From positions 62,001 to 126,000 of the forward strand of contig JANFAH010000052.1 in the NCBI GenBank assembly GCA_024663395.1: a stretch of 64,000 bases of DNA, read 5' to 3'. Shown one piece after another: positions 1 to 11,616 of the stretch (the stretch's first letter is position 1; each line of letters opens with the position of its first letter). Below the pieces are notes generated by a model. The model did no database searches. It saw only the letters and a program-made list of their open reading frames with translations, and was not told the DNA's origin. The position numbers and the translations under genes are program-made. This stretch comes from Pisolithus tinctorius. Its lineage: Eukaryota; Basidiomycota; Agaricomycetes; Boletales; Pisolithaceae.

Positions 1-300
1 CGAGTAACTACGAGTTTATATACCAGAAGTAACTATAGTACGGAGACCGGTAATGCCGGTCTCGCAAAGATTGCTAAGCAGATTGGTAAGACGAGGATTA
101 CTAACGTATGACTAAGGTAACGGAGACCGGGACAGGTGGACCGGGGACAGGACCGGGGACAGGACTTAACCAAAATGACAGACACTGCAAAGCAGTGTCT
201 ACCGCGCTAGACCAACTGGAGATGCGGGACAGGCGAGGCCGAGGCCGGACTGAGTGAGTGCGAGGCCGAGTCCGGCCGGGGTCGAGACATGGCTATGACA
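1..300 (-). mobile_element. LTR of family F, minus orientation, cut by the window edge
   Basis: Read on the minus strand this starts TGTCATAGCC at position 300 and matches two other places in the window: 1386 onward (plus) and 37814-38124 (minus). Shared landmarks are a palindrome around the words GCACTGC/GCAGTG, the word CTTACCAATC, and the end-proximal GTTACTTCTGGTAT. This copy is rich in CpG (for example cggagaccgg), while the 37.8-kb copy has CA or TG at the same places. It therefore looks younger or protected. No coding capacity is visible. The other end lies beyond the window, so length and target duplication cannot be read. Confidence 0.7.
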
Positions 301-1253
301 AAGCCCCTCAATGTCCCTGTCTTCTTTGTCAGTGGTATCTTGGTCTGAAGGCATGTCTAGTGCTAGGAACTCAAGGTGCTCTTCAACATATGTTTCATAG
401 GACTGGGTGAACCAGTAGAAGTTCCTTGAGGCTTCTTTCTGGGCCACTGCTAGGCTGGCCACATTGTCAGCCACACACTTGACCACCTTGATCAGGCACT
501 CCATCTGATCCCCAGTGACAGGACTGGCCCCAGTCTCTTCACTGGTCACCTTACCTGCACTGGCCTTCTTTGACAGCCCCATGAGCACTTCAACCTTGTT
601 GTCCCCAGCACCCTCAATCACCTTGGTCGATGGTTTCTGCAACCTTTTCTTCTTCTCACCAGCATGCAGGGATGTCACATTGGCCTTCCTCTTGCCCTTG
701 CCAACAGCCAGGCCAGACCCCTGACTGGTCTCACCTTCAATGAGCCACTGGCAGCACTCCTTCAACTCATTGCACCAGTTGCAGGCCAGCCACTGCTTCT
801 TGCTGTCAGTGGAACACACACAGACCATGTTGGTCCAGTTGCAACAAAGACACCTGCAAGGGAGCATGTTAACAAACATGTTAAAACCAGCTAGACAACT
901 TACCAAGGGGTCATCACCTCAATGTCTGACCCAGTCCTGGATGAACCACCCACTAAGGCATCTGCCCACTGGCTCTCCTCTGCTTTTCTGGCTTCTTCAG
1001 CCCTGTGTGCAGCCTCTATCCTCTGCACCTCAGCCTCTGCATGTGCCCTCTCTTCCTCAAGCTGGGCTTGCTCCTGTCCAGCAAGCCAGGCTTCCTCTTG
1101 GGCCTTTGCTTTATGCCTCTTGCACTCCGCCAACTTGCCCTGGATTGCTTGGTCATCATCATCACTGCCTACTTGCAGCTCTTCACTTGTTGCCTGGGTC
1201 AGGTCAGGCAGCAGGTCTTGATTGTATGGTGTTCTGGACTGGTGAATAGACAT
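199..1253 (-). CDS. Two-exon cysteine-rich, charged-coil protein of a repeat-associated agaricomycete family
   Basis: Exon 1 is 1253-904 and exon 2 is 853-199, joined by a 50-bp intron (GTAAGT at 903, CAG at 854). This gives about 334 residues. I start at the first ATG (1253); the frame is open a little further upstream but without an ATG. Exon 1 holds an acidic DDDD patch and a long alanine/glutamate-rich helix (AEAEVQRIEA), likely coiled coil. The splice joins a cysteine/tryptophan cluster (CLCCNW, CVCS, CNWC, CCQW) that resembles a zinc-binding module, followed by basic KGKRK and KKKR stretches. The last ~34 codons run into the family F LTR (before position 300), so the natural C-terminus was probably replaced. 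Similar proteins recur near transposons in Agaricomycetes from memory of the family; function unknown. CpG is depleted in the gene but not in the adjoining LTR. Confidence 0.6.
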
Positions 1254-1385
1254 GTTGAAGTGGGGAACCAAACCTAAGGTGGACTGGTCTTAAGTCCACC
1301 AGTTTTCAAGGTCAGACACAAAATTTTCATTCTCAACATTGTCCTCATTGGAGCCTCATGGGCTTGGCTCCAAGAGGGGGATACT

Positions 1386-1842
1386 GTCATGACCATGTCT
1401 AGACTACTCTAGACTGGCTCTACCCCAGTCTTGACCAGTCTCATCCAACCCTTGCCCTGGTCCCAGCCTTAACCCTTTGACCCAGAAACATGTTAGCTTG
1501 TGAGGCACTGCTAGGCAGTGCCCAATCAAGTTGTTCACTCAGTTGGTACCAGGCCAGTGTAATACCTGGCCCAGCCACTAGTCCTGCCCCAGTTCCCAGT
1601 AATCCTTTGTTCATAGTCTTGCTTGATAATATTCTTTGTAACATTACTTACCAATCAGTTTACTAGCCATTGCTGTACTGGCACAAACTGGTCTCCAGTG
1701 CTACATTACACTTAGGTTACTTCTAGTATTTAAGCCATAGGATAATCTGTTTAGCCTCAGTCTGAAATCAACCTAGTCTCATCTTAACCCAGTCCCTCCT
1801 GTTCTCTGTCTTCTGCCTCTCATCTCAACCAGACTATGGCTC
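1386..1842 (+). mobile_element. LTR of family F, plus orientation, with upstream polypurine tract
   Basis: A purine run (aagagggggata, 1373-1384) directly precedes TGTCATGACC at 1386, the usual arrangement of a polypurine tract and LTR start. The sequence aligns by eye to the LTR at 1-300 (inverted) and to 37814-38124, including the GGCACTGCTAGGCAGTG palindrome and CTTACCAATCAG. The right end is uncertain; about 1842 is chosen because the following CAAGGGAATAGTGCTG is also found next to the third copy (near 35150, minus) and is probably internal sequence. CpG is nearly absent. The two family F LTRs at 1-300 and here face each other in opposite orientation around the two-exon gene. Confidence 0.6.
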
Positions 1843-1968
1843 ATGCAAGGGAATAGTGCTGCACCATCAGTCGCTAAGTCCAACAGTCCAAAACCCCTTA
1901 GTATCTCATATTATCCTCTGACCCCCAACTGGACTCCAGACCAGCCTTGGACTGGTGAAGACCCAGAT

Positions 1969-2924
1969 TTAACAGCCACCATTGACATCCACTGGCAGAG
2001 GTGGAGGTTGTTGTTGGTTTGGGAAGGGATTAGCCACTGCAGCTTCCAGTTGTGAGACATGGAAGACTGGATGTACCAAGCACATGTCAGGGAGCTTAAG
2101 GGTGATGGAGTGCATACCTGGCCTGGCCAAGATGGTGAACAGACCTAAGTACTTTTTGGAGAGTTTTTCTGAAGGATGAGTGGGATGGAAGTACTTGGCT
2201 TTGACGTAGGCCTGTTCTCTGACCTTGAACCCAGGCAGAGGTATGTGTTTGGCATCTGCTGGACCCGGGTAACACTGCTGAGTGGGGGACATTTTGGAGT
2301 GGAGGAAGCCATGGAGGGTGGAGAGCTCAATGACATAGTCATGAGCCCATGGAGAGGTGAAGTCCTGGTCAGGGACCACAGACAGGTTTGGATGGTATCC
2401 CTTGTTAGTGAAGAAGGGAGAGACTCCAGTTGTTGCACTTGGTGCATTGTTAAAAGCGAACTCCACTAGTGGTAAAACTCAGACCAGTTGTCTTGGTAGT
2501 TACAGTAGACACGAAGGTACTGCTTGAGGGTCTGGTTCATTCACTCAGTCTGGCCATTGCCTTCTGGGTGGTAACCCAAAGTGAAGACACATTTCAAGGG
2601 CCTGTCCTAGAGAGTGGAAGAAGTGAGAGATGAACTCAGGACCTCTGTCAGAGGTGACATTAGTAGGTACCCCATGCTTGGAGAAGACATGGGTAAGGAA
2701 GAGCTTAGCAAGTTCAGTGGAGGTGACAGAGTTGTGGGTGGGGATGAACACTGCTTGCTTTGAGAGGTGGTCCACTACCATGAGGATGGCAGAGTAACCA
2801 TTGGAGTTGGGGAGGTGTTTGATGAAGTCCATGGAGATGGAGTTCCAAGGTCTCTCTGGGATGGGGAGTTGCTTCAGTAGACCATAGGGGCAGTGACATG
2901 GAGTTTTGCTCCATCCACAGGTGG
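1969..2924 (-). pseudogene. Gypsy element A, integrase and C-terminal part of pol (distal half of a split element)
   Basis: On the minus strand this continues the polyprotein that breaks off at 22219. It begins with the last part of the HHCC zinc domain (CGWSKTPC) and the linker GLLKQLPIPERPW. The integrase core follows, with the first catalytic Asp in SISMDFIKHLP, the second in TSDRGPEF and the Glu in GNGQTE near 2555. The C-terminal part has NNAPSATTGVSPFF and the typical VHPVFHVSQLE. A one-base frame change lies near 2590 and stops are TGA or TAG. The chromodomain expected downstream is not recognisable and the 3' LTR of A is not seen on this side. Not functional. Confidence 0.9.
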
Positions 2925-3385
2925 TGTAGGGAACAAGTTCAGGTTCCCTAAGAGAATTCATCTTGGTCAGGAGTTTAGGGGTTGGGGGACTTGTGTTTTG
3001 TTTCTTGCTTTTGTTTTCATGTTTGTACCACTGGACTTAGTGGCAAGCAGCCACATTGCTGACTAAGCATGCACACTGTGTTTGTGCAAGTTCAGTTTAC
3101 CATAAAAGCAATCCATGTCAGAGGCCCTCAGCAGTAGGGTGATTTTGTCTCACATTTTGGTGAGTTTTTGAGGTTAGATTTATTACTTTGGGGAGTACCC
3201 AAAGTGCCAGGAGGACTGGCAGAAGGTATTGGACAGGCAGAGCTAAGTATTCATTTCAGTTCGCATTTTTACACTTTTACTACACTTCTTTTCTCCAGAG
3301 AGAACCTCCCTTTTGGGTTGAGCACAATACTTGCCCATTACTGACAATTACTAATTTTAGGTCCTATCTATTACCTATTCCTACA
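2925..3385 (+). repeat. Left LTR of element B (461 bp)
   Basis: TGTAGGGAAC...TTCCTACA. By eye it differs from the right LTR (21758-22218) at roughly 17 positions, mostly transitions, so about 96% identity. The left boundary is inside the integrase zinc domain of element A. Confidence 0.85.
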
Positions 3386-4720
3386 TCTGGAGCCCACCAT
3401 GAGGGAGGTTCTGTTCATTTTGGGGAAAGAAGCCACCTCTTTATCACCACATGAATTTTTTTCTGGATTAGGCTGGACAAGCTAAGTGTTTAAGGTCTTG
3501 ATTCTAGTTACAGTCTATGCTCAGGAACTTCAAAATTTTCAGAACTATTTTTCAAGCAGCAAATGTTGAGCAAGTGACAAAGTCAAAGATCACTTGAGCT
3601 GAGAAGCAAGTCCAAAGGGAAATTAATAGTCAAGTTTTTGTGAAGAAGCTGTGAGAATGCGCCAGAAGAACTCAAGGGAATGCCACAGAGGCATTCAAGG
3701 GATGCACCATGGTTCTCAGGGTGTGCATCTGACCTTTTTAGGTATTTTGAAGAGGTTCAAAGTCTTTGCAAGCATGAGAAATGATTTGATGACCAAGAAT
3801 GGGTGAAATGGGCTTGTTGGTATGCAGGCAGCAAAGTCTCTGACTCATGGTATGATTTTGTCAACGATTGGTTGAATTGGCCCAAATTTGTGGTGGCTGT
3901 CATGTGTTTGTATCCTGCATCCTGGAAACTAGATCAACAGTATTCAAAGAGTGACCTTTACAGCCTTGTTGACAGTTGAGCAAGCAGAGAAATTCATATG
4001 GAGGAAGAACTGACAATCTACAGGCTTTATTTTCTAGATTTAGCAACATATCTATGGGTGTCCAAGCAACTTGAGGCTGATGAACTCAAAGACCTTTATC
4101 TACAAGGTTTTGACAAAGAATTTTGGTGAAAAATCTTGCAGAAAATGCGATGTGACAATTGACAGCGACATTCCGACGACCCATGGCCCATAGAACAAGT
4201 AATGGTTGTGGCTACAAAGTTTCTACAGAAAGGATTTTGCTTGGAGCAACCTTGGACAAGCACAGAACATTACACTCAACCACAAAGTGACCAGAATCAA
4301 GTTCAGATGAGAAACAACTACCTATGAAGTGTTTTCCAACTATGCCTACACATGACTGACTGATGACCAATATGCAGGGATCTACAGAATTATCAAGATA
4401 CATAGAATGCAAGAAAGTGCCAAAAATAGCTTTGACAAGTTGCATGCAGCCATGCAGTCCATCTGAGAAGTCAAAAAGTGAAGACAGAAGTCCTGGCAGG
4501 CTTGTTGAAGCAGCAGCAGCATCCTGTTTCGAGATGAAAGAGTTTTCTTCGAGTATGAATGAACTACTGACTACCAAGTTACAGGAAGCACCAAAGCTCG
4601 AGCAAGTTGAACCAGTGTTGGTTGAAGAACCACTTGTAACAAAGGTGCCAATTGGATTTGAGGCAATGTCACACACCACAGGTGTTGTGGACATGGTTAC
4701 AGCTGACTCTGCCTAACTCA
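3386..4720 (+). pseudogene. Decayed gag-like reading frame inside element B
   Basis: A plus-strand frame can be followed with several stops from about 3700 to 4310. It shows the words DQEWVKWACWYAGS, SWYDFVNDWLNWPKF and LEADELKDLYLQGFDKEFW, then RHSDDPWPIEQV and ATKFLQKGF. The order (helical capsid-like core, then a DPW-type word before a helix) resembles gag proteins of basidiomycete LTR elements. From 4363 to 4716 an open stretch of ~117 codons follows, rich in Glu and Ser, ending EAMSHTTGVVDMVTADSA. No zinc knuckle is visible. It lies right after the left LTR and probable primer site, the expected place for gag. Assignment is by pattern only. Confidence 0.4.
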
Positions 4721-5040
4721 TTGATGAGTTGCACACAATGCCCATGCCATGCAGATGAAGACTAAAGGACTCATGCATAGAAAGACTGCTGGACATGAGC
4801 AGTCATCCTTTGCACAAGAACAAGTCATCAGTGCTAGAGAGAAAAGAGGAAGTGAGTTAAGTGCACATTAAAGGTTTTTAGCACCCATGTATGGCATTCC
4901 AGTTTTTGTCATATCTCCACCATTTCCAAAGATATCGACTCCATTCTCACACTCACTTAAAGTGCTCAGCCATGCAATTCTGCCTTCCAAATTTGGAGAG
5001 GATCCTTGCACCCTATGCATTTCTACAGCACTCCATCCAT
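4660..5040 (+). repeat. Dispersed repeat 'a', copy 1
   Basis: The segment starting cacacaccacaggtgttgtgg and running through the word ttgatgagttgcacacaatg recurs at 29158-29500 (same strand), at 32740-32945 (inverted) and more loosely at 28970-29150. It includes the end of the gag-like frame and non-coding sequence. Copies differ mainly by transitions. 5040-5540 holds nothing I can name. Confidence 0.7.
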
Positions 5041-5544
5041 CAGATGCTCATTTCACTAGGTCCATCAGAAATGGCCACCTCTTTGTCAATCATCTCACTT
5101 GGCTCATTTGCCAGAGAAAGTGGCTATGTATATCTGCCAGGTGTTCCCACCAGCTTCTGTCCTGAAGCCCCCTGGTTCATTTCATCATTGTAAGCCCTGT
5201 CTCATCCCATGCAGCTTGGTCAGCTTGTTCTCCTTGTCAGTATGACTTCCAGAAGGATGTTCTTTGGTTGCCTCAGGTCTGTCACTTGGTTAGAAAGGTC
5301 TTATGTGGTCATTTCAGTCTCCCCAGTTGATGAAGCATATGGATTGTTCCTCCCTGCTCCCTGCACCATCTTTATTCCAATCTCATCCATCATTCTTCCC
5401 ACATTGTGACAGCTGCAGCATAATCTACTGTTCTCCAGCCTCCCTGATTGCATCCATGATGAGTATGACATGCATCTTGCCTTCTTACTGCAAGATCCAG
5501 CAGAAGACATCCCCCCTTCTCCTCCTCCATCAGAGCCCCATTCA

Positions 5545-6532
5545 TGAAGCTTTTGTTAACTTCACTGAGAGGATGAAAGGGTGGGAGATGTGATTGCTTA
5601 TGCTCCCATTGCCCCACAGACCCCCAACACCCTAGCCCCATTTGATGCTTGATTCATGCCCTTCAATTCTGGAATTAATACTTCCCTATTTGGAAACACC
5701 ATCCATCTGTCATGTCATCTTTGGATCTAGAGATGTCTCTGCCAAAATCTGACTTGCATTGCCACCCCCTAATGTGATACCAGTGTGCTTACTCAGTTTC
5801 TGACTCCATTTGACTCATTTTGTGATATTTTGATTATCCTTGACTCATTCATTGCCAATACTTACCAATCTTCTTTGCTTGCTTACTTTTCATTTCTTGC
5901 TTACTCATCATGATTACTCAGTCCTTACTCATTACTTACCAAGCATTTGTGCCTTGTTTTTCACAAGCTGTGCTCCCCCCACAGTATATAAACCCCCATG
6001 TACTTAGCTACAACCCCCAAGTGAAGAAGCAATCCAGAAGTCACTCAGCAGTCAGTTCAGCTCTCTCAGTGCATACCTCATCATCAACAGTTGAGGCTCA
6101 TTTGGAAGAGTCTATTTGTCACCATTCATCATACTTGGTAGTTGAGGCTCCATCAAGGCTCTATCTACCTCCATCCTTTATCTGAAGCTTTCTCCACTCT
6201 TAGTCAGCAGTCTTGCTTAGTCATCCCTCCACTCCTGCATAACTCATCATTGACTTGTGCCAGGAGCACATTCTATTGAAGTCCATTACTCCCAAGTACT
6301 TTTGGCTGAACACCTTCACTCTGTTCAGCATCCCCCCATCAAGTCACCACTCACTCATTTGTTCCTGCATAACTTGTTGTCAACTTGTGCAAAGAGCACC
6401 CTCCACTTGAAATTTCCCCCTCTTAGATTTTTCTGCACTCCAGGTCCTGTGGAGGCACACCACCACTCACACTTTATTTGTCTTTTGTGTTGGTTTTGGT
6501 TGGTTTTCACCACCTTTCCACACTTTGACTCA
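5545..6532 (+). mobile_element. LTR of family H with a short pol-like tail upstream
   Basis: The probable LTR is 5591-6532, TGATTGC...GACTCA, with a TATA motif (cagtatataaacccc, about 5980-5996). An inverted copy lies at 50301-51220. Homology between the copies extends about 45 bp upstream of the LTR into a coding-like stretch (HEAFVNFTERMKGWE here, HEVFVNFTERMEGWE in the other copy), which should be the end of an internal reading frame. So this is probably a 3' LTR of a plus-strand element. No matching 5' LTR is seen nearby. Confidence 0.6.
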
Positions 6533-6599
6533 CAGCAAGCAAGCATGCTCAAGGGGGTTTTTCATTTCATTCTCACCAAGTTTCTCAACTAGCTACTGA

Positions 6600-7040
6600 T
6601 ACTTTCAGCTTAAGATGTCAAAGTCTCAAAGCAAACATCATTGAGGTTCCTGCAGTCAGCAAAGAGGTTCAGCAATTGGCAGATGAGTCATTTGTATCAA
6701 AGATTCTGCTTGAGTTTGAAGCAGAGAGGCTCAAAGAACACACAAAGCCCACAGGAGTTGAAGTTGAGCAGCTTGAAATGCTTGCAAGCAGCCTTGAGGC
6801 AGAGAGGTTGGTGTATGGAGAAACCACTGACTCACACAGGGCACTGAAGTGCATGAATCATACCAAGGCAAAGGTTATAGCAAGAAGGATCAAGATCAAA
6901 AGGTCATTGATTTCAGACATGTGAAGGAAGCCACCAGAAGAGGTTTTGCAAGTTGAAATATTGAAGCATGCAGCAAGGAATGCCCTCATGCCCAAAGTAT
7001 TCTGTGGCCATGCAGGGTTGGCAATAGATGTTTTATTCAA
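6600..7040 (+). pseudogene. Unrecognised coding remnant, helical and charged
   Basis: A frame open from 6676 to 6924 begins MADESFVSKILLEFEAERL and contains two similar AERL-containing heptad-like segments, then MNHTKAKVIARRIKIKRS. After a TGA at 6922-6924 it continues in the same frame with KPPEEVLQVEILKHAARNALMPKVFCGHAGLAIDVLF to about 7040. The amphipathic glutamate/leucine pattern suggests a coiled coil. I do not recognise the family. Position downstream of LTR H suggests retroelement or captured sequence. Confidence 0.35.
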
Positions 7041-7269
7041 GAATCCATTGAGAGTATCAACATGTGCACTCAGTATTAGGACTTGTGCAGAAAGTCCTGT
7101 GATGTTGACTAAGCAAAGTCATGTGATTGCTCTGCACACTAATGCCATGCACATGCAAGTAACACTACATACTGATGAGACTAGTGCTACAGGATGACTA
7201 TGCAAGATTGCTGCAATCACAGGATATGAAGAATGGGGTGAATGACCTACCACACATGAACTACCATGG

Positions 7270-9660
7270 TTACAAGTGATGGTGACAACAATGTGAGTGA
7301 CAATGGCAGCAACTCGAGTGACAGCAATGACAACAACAACTAGACCTAGCACAAGTCAATGGCCAGTTGAGATCAACTGTGCCATTCAATTGGAACAAGG
7401 CACTACAAGCATGGGTACTGGGCTTGACAGCCCAAGGTTTCATTCTGATTCCATAGCATTTTACTTACAATTACTCTGTCTTAGGGAAAATGACTATATA
7501 CAATGGAGTACAACCAACATACAAGGATCTAACATGGTGTACAAAGAGAGACAAGGAGTCATCATTGCAAGGCTACAAGAGACAATGATGGTGCTGGATG
7601 TGGAGCAATGGCTGTGTGAGACAGGAGATGCCATTCAATGGGAATGGGGCACAAGGAGCATGGGTACTGAGCTCAATGGCTCAGAGGTTCATTTTGATTT
7701 TGAGATGCTTTACTTACATCTATGCTATTCTAGGGAAGGTAGCTATCTATGATGAACAGCAACTGCAGTACAAAGAAGAATGATGACAATGATGCTCAGC
7801 ACAGATCAAAGGCTGTGTGAGGCTAGAACAGCCATTCAATGGGAACAAGGTGCGACGAGCATGGGTACTGGGCTCGACAGCCCAAGGTTCTGTTTCGATT
7901 CCATAGCATTTTACTTACAGATACTCTATTCTATGGGAAATGGCTATATTTGACGAAGAGTGACTGACACCTGGATGATCACAATACAAGGAACAAAGAT
8001 GATGATTAGACTTGGCATGGATCAATGGCCATGGGTAGAGAGAGTTGCCATTTGGTGGAGATGAGGCGCAATGAGCACAGATGTCAGGCTCGATGGCCCA
8101 AGGGTCTGTTTTGATTCTGGAATGTGTTACTTACATCTACTCTATCCTAGGGAAAGTGACTGTATACAACAACATGCAAGCAACATCCAGGTGGCTGCAG
8201 TGCAAAGAATGACAATGATGACAATGCTTGACACAGATCAAAGGCTGTGTGACACTGGATCAGCTGTTCAATGGAGATGAGGCATGATGAGTGCAGATAC
8301 TGAGCACTATGGCTCATGGGTTTGTTTTGATTTCAAAGTGTTTTACTTATGACTATGCTACTCTAGGGAAAATGGATATACAAGATGAAGTATGACCTAC
8401 ATCCACGCAGTCATGGTTCAAGAACCTATGGCAAACTACAAATGAGCAGTGACAGTGACAACAACACTAGCAAGGGCAACAAGGACAATGACACCACCAA
8501 CATGGGTGGCAATGACAGTGACAACACCCGATGCAGATTGAAGGCCATGTGATGCAAGAGTGGCCATACAATGGATATGAGGCATGGTGGAAACAAGTGA
8601 CAGGCTTGATAGCTCAAAGTTCTGCATTTATTTCTGGACATGCTACTCACAGCTTCATTATTCTAGGAAAGACAAATATCTACAATGAACAGCAACTGCA
8701 ATACAAGAGATGACAATGATGACAAGGCTTGACACAGACCAAAGACTGTGTGGGACTGGATCAGCTGTTCAATGGAAATGAGGTGCAATGAGCATGGGTA
8801 CTGGGCTTGACAGCCCAGGGTTTTGTTTTGATTCTAGAATGTCTTACTTACATCTATCCTACTCTAGGGATGGAAGACAGTTGTGATGAAGTGCAACCAG
8901 CATCCCCACAATCAAGACTCAAGAATCTATGATGGTCTATGATTGAAGGTTGTGCAGAAATACAGCAAGATGAGTGCAAGGACTACAGGTCAAATTACGA
9001 CAGCAATCATTGAGGATATGAGATCTGATGAGCATGAATGCTGAGCCCAACAGCTCAAGGGATGACAGATATATGCAACGAGTTCACATCAAGGCTACTG
9101 TCACTATTCTTGGGCAAGCCTTGCTCAGGCTTGAACTGTGATTTACTCACCATGTATTGCGATCACTCACAGTGCTCAGGAAACACATCAGTATTACTGT
9201 TTACAGCTGTTTTCACCAAAGTTACCTCCATTACAAGGCAAAGTTGATGGAGCCATCCAATTGTGGAAATGTGTTCATGCACTTGAAGTGCAATGGCCCT
9301 AGTTTTTATCTTTGTTGCATGACTTCTTGCTTACAGGTACATTATTCTAGAGTAGACAATGATTCAGAAGAAAGGACACATCAACATACAGCACAACAAG
9401 TACATTGACAGCCCTGAAGTTCCACAAGAATCAAGCTCAAAGTGACCCCATGGACTTGTGCACAAGACTTGGTATGAATAGTAATGCAATGGCAAAACTC
9501 AGAGCTGCTATGAGACATGCAGGATGTGAGAGGCATTGAAGCCCTGCTGGCTGGGCTCAATGGCCCAAACTTCAGTTTTTTCTTTGAAGTACTTTACTTA
9601 CATCTTCATTATTTTAGGGAGTACAAGTTTTTACAAGGTATTGATGGTTCTACAAGCAAT
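7270..9660 (+). repeat. Array of a ~220-bp unit with an acceptor-like splice motif (left part)
   Basis: About nine imperfect units, 200-300 bp apart, carry the same core: a stretch like cattcaatgggaa, then catgggtactggg, gacagcccaagg, a T-rich ttttacttacatcta segment and ctattctaggga. Cores lie near 7470, 7710, 7915, 8130, 8346, 8650, 8846, 9330 and 9596. The motif ctattctag|g looks like a 3' splice site, and short open frames (for example 8531-8713, ending near EQQLQYKR) start and stop per unit. Further units occur at 19860-20450, on the other side of element C, so the array was once continuous around the ERG26 fragment. Function unknown. Confidence 0.6.
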
Positions 9661-9737
9661 GTCACATTTGCAGTATGAAGGTTCAGGTCAGAATGACAAA
9701 TGACTGTGTCCCTTCAATGGGACAATGCCCACACCTA

Positions 9738-10385
9738 CCTTACTGTCAATTGAAGCGAGTTTTTAGGTCGACATGCCATTGAGCAGTTAGCAAAGGGAGA
9801 TGCTGTCTTTGTGTTAGATATTGTGCAGAGACACAGTGGTGTCTTGTTTGGATTGGGAGATATATTGAAGGAATTGGGAATCACATATATCCTACAGAAT
9901 ACTGTGCTACAGAAAGGCATGAAAGACCTCTCTGTCTATGTCAAGGCCAACATCAAAGGCACCAGAGCTGTCATTGACACAGCTGGCAACTGTAGACTTG
10001 TCTACACAAGTTCTGCAAGCATCATATTTAAGGGCACTGACATCTTAAATGTTGACAAGCAAGTGCCCTTTCCAGAGAAGTTGTTTGACATGTATAATGA
10101 TGCCCAAGGGACATTCAGGCCTGGAGACAGCCAATTGATCAGCAACAACAATAATCTGTTTGATTATACCTATGTCAGGAGCATCACAAGTGCACACAGA
10201 CTCATGGGGAACCAGCTTGTTCCTCCTCCCTCTTACTCTTCTACCATGTTGTGCAAACCTAGACTAGACCCCAAGAGCATGACAGCAATGCTCAACAAGT
10301 TTCTACACCATGCTCTCCCTCCCATATGTGCCACAACTGGATATCACTGTGGGTTACACAGCTCTGCACAGCCACTCAGTCCCTA
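9738..10385 (+). pseudogene. ERG26-like sterol dehydrogenase fragment, 5' part
   Basis: A continuous frame reads FLGRHAIEQLAKGDAVF then VLDIVQRH, a Rossmann-type NAD(P) fold. It continues with GTRAVIDTAGNCRLVYTSSAS (conserved VYTSSA strand), VPFPEK, MYND (the catalytic Tyr region, normally YNDSK), FRPGD and NNNLFDYTYV. These words in this order match the sterol-4-alpha-carboxylate 3-dehydrogenase (decarboxylating) family, which removes C-4 methyl groups in ergosterol synthesis. The N-terminal GG-x-G is missing, as are the catalytic Lys after YND and segments between MYND and FRPGD. No introns are seen where host genes often have them, suggesting a captured or retro-copied fragment. The frame is broken at 10385 by element C and resumes at 19540. 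Confidence 0.75.
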
Positions 10386-10747
10386 CAGTGGCTCAAAAAA
10401 GTGTCCCAATGTTGGGTGATTTTGGAAGGAGTTAAGATTTATGAGAGAGCCAAAAGGAATTAGTTCAAACTCCTGCAGGACCAAAAATAGTACTAACTGT
10501 TTCCTTCACAACAAGAGCTTGATTATGTAATTTGGTTGACATGGCACCAAGATATTACCATTTTGAAATGACATGTCATTGGGACACTTTTTTGAGCATG
10601 ATGTTGTCAGTCATTATTTAGTAAATAACATAAAGATTTGACAACTTCTGAGGGATTTTGTGCTTCAACTGTGACTGATTATGTAATTTACATAATCCTG
10701 AGCCATAAAAATGGCTTGGGTCTCACTCAGCTAACCCTACTTCACCA

Positions 10748-11085
10748 TGAAATGCATTTTTGCCTCTGCTAGAGCAAATATCCATCTTCTTTCTGAATCT
10801 GGCCTTTCTGCTCATCAAACCTCCACTACAGCTGGTCAGGGAAGCTCTACTGTGGCCAGGGTCATTGAAGAGTTCCAGCTAGATTAAGGAAAACCTCAAA
10901 CTAGGACATCCTTACCAACCTTCTTCTCCTGGCAGAGGAGAATAGTCTCTAGTATGACCTCTGGAAGAGCTGAAAATGCTGTCCAGGCTACCCATATAAT
11001 GTGTGTGGCCCTTTCCTCTCCTGTCACTTCCCAAACTGTTTGCAGTGTGCTCAATTCTGCATCCCTGAAGGCTGTAGTCAAGCAA
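10748..11085 (+). pseudogene. Transposase N-terminus in left arm of palindrome C
   Basis: The plus-strand copy starts at the ATG at 10748 with the same word MKCIFASARANI as the minus copy beginning at 11614. It encodes the helix-turn-helix-like N-terminal part of a Tc1-type transposase (motif TSQTVCSVLNSASLKAVVKQ near 11030-11090). It loses similarity at the centre of the palindrome. It is a mirror duplicate of 11280-11616. Confidence 0.7.
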
Positions 11086-11616
11086 GAGAATTATCCTGCA
11101 AACACTTCCCTACCATTTTCCACACAAATTTCCTTCCATCTGGTCCAATACTATTGATCTTGGGCTCAATTGACCAGATGACCCCAGTGCAGTCATCTAC
11201 AGTCCAGTTTTGGCACTTAAGAGCAAAGGCAAGTCACTGTTGTGTATGCTTGCAAGACAAGAGTGGCATCTCCTGCTTGACAATTACCTTCAGGGATGCA
11301 GAATTGAGCACACTGCAAACAGTTTGGGAAGTGACAGGAGAGGAAAGGGCCACACACATTATATGGGTAGCCTGGACAGCATTTTCAGCTCTTCCAGAGG
11401 TCATACTAGAGACTAATCTCCTCTGCCAGGAGAAGAAGGTTGGTAAGGATGTCCTAGTTTGAGGTTTTCCTTAATCTAGCTGGAACTCTTCAATGACCCT
11501 GGCCACAGTAGAGCTTCCCTGACCAGCTGTAGTGGAGGTTTGATGAGCAGAAAGGCCAGATTCAGAAAGAAGATGGATATTTGCTCTAGCAGAGGCAAAA
11601 ATGCATTTCATGGTGA
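11086..11616 (-). pseudogene. Tc1/mariner-type transposase, N-terminal half, right arm and centre of C
   Basis: Minus-strand frame from the ATG at 11614: MKCIFASARANIHLLSESG, then VARVIEEFQLD with a stop, THIMCVALSSPVTSQTV, and in the centre LKCQNWTVDDCTGVIW followed by SIEPKINSIGPDGRKFVW. The last part matches the region around the first catalytic Asp of Tc1-type DDE transposases (typically NWTVDDWKRVIWSDE). Here the Asp of the W-S-D-E word is replaced (W-S-I-E). The remaining catalytic residues and the C-terminus are absent. Nonfunctional. Confidence 0.75.

Noticed and set aside
740..1277. Plus-strand frames over the first gene
   Set aside because: Leucine/cysteine-rich shadows of the minus-strand cysteine cluster and coil.
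4212..4694. 160-codon minus frame (MSTTPVVCDIASNP...)
   Set aside because: Mirrors the gag-like frame on the plus strand and has no recognisable motif.
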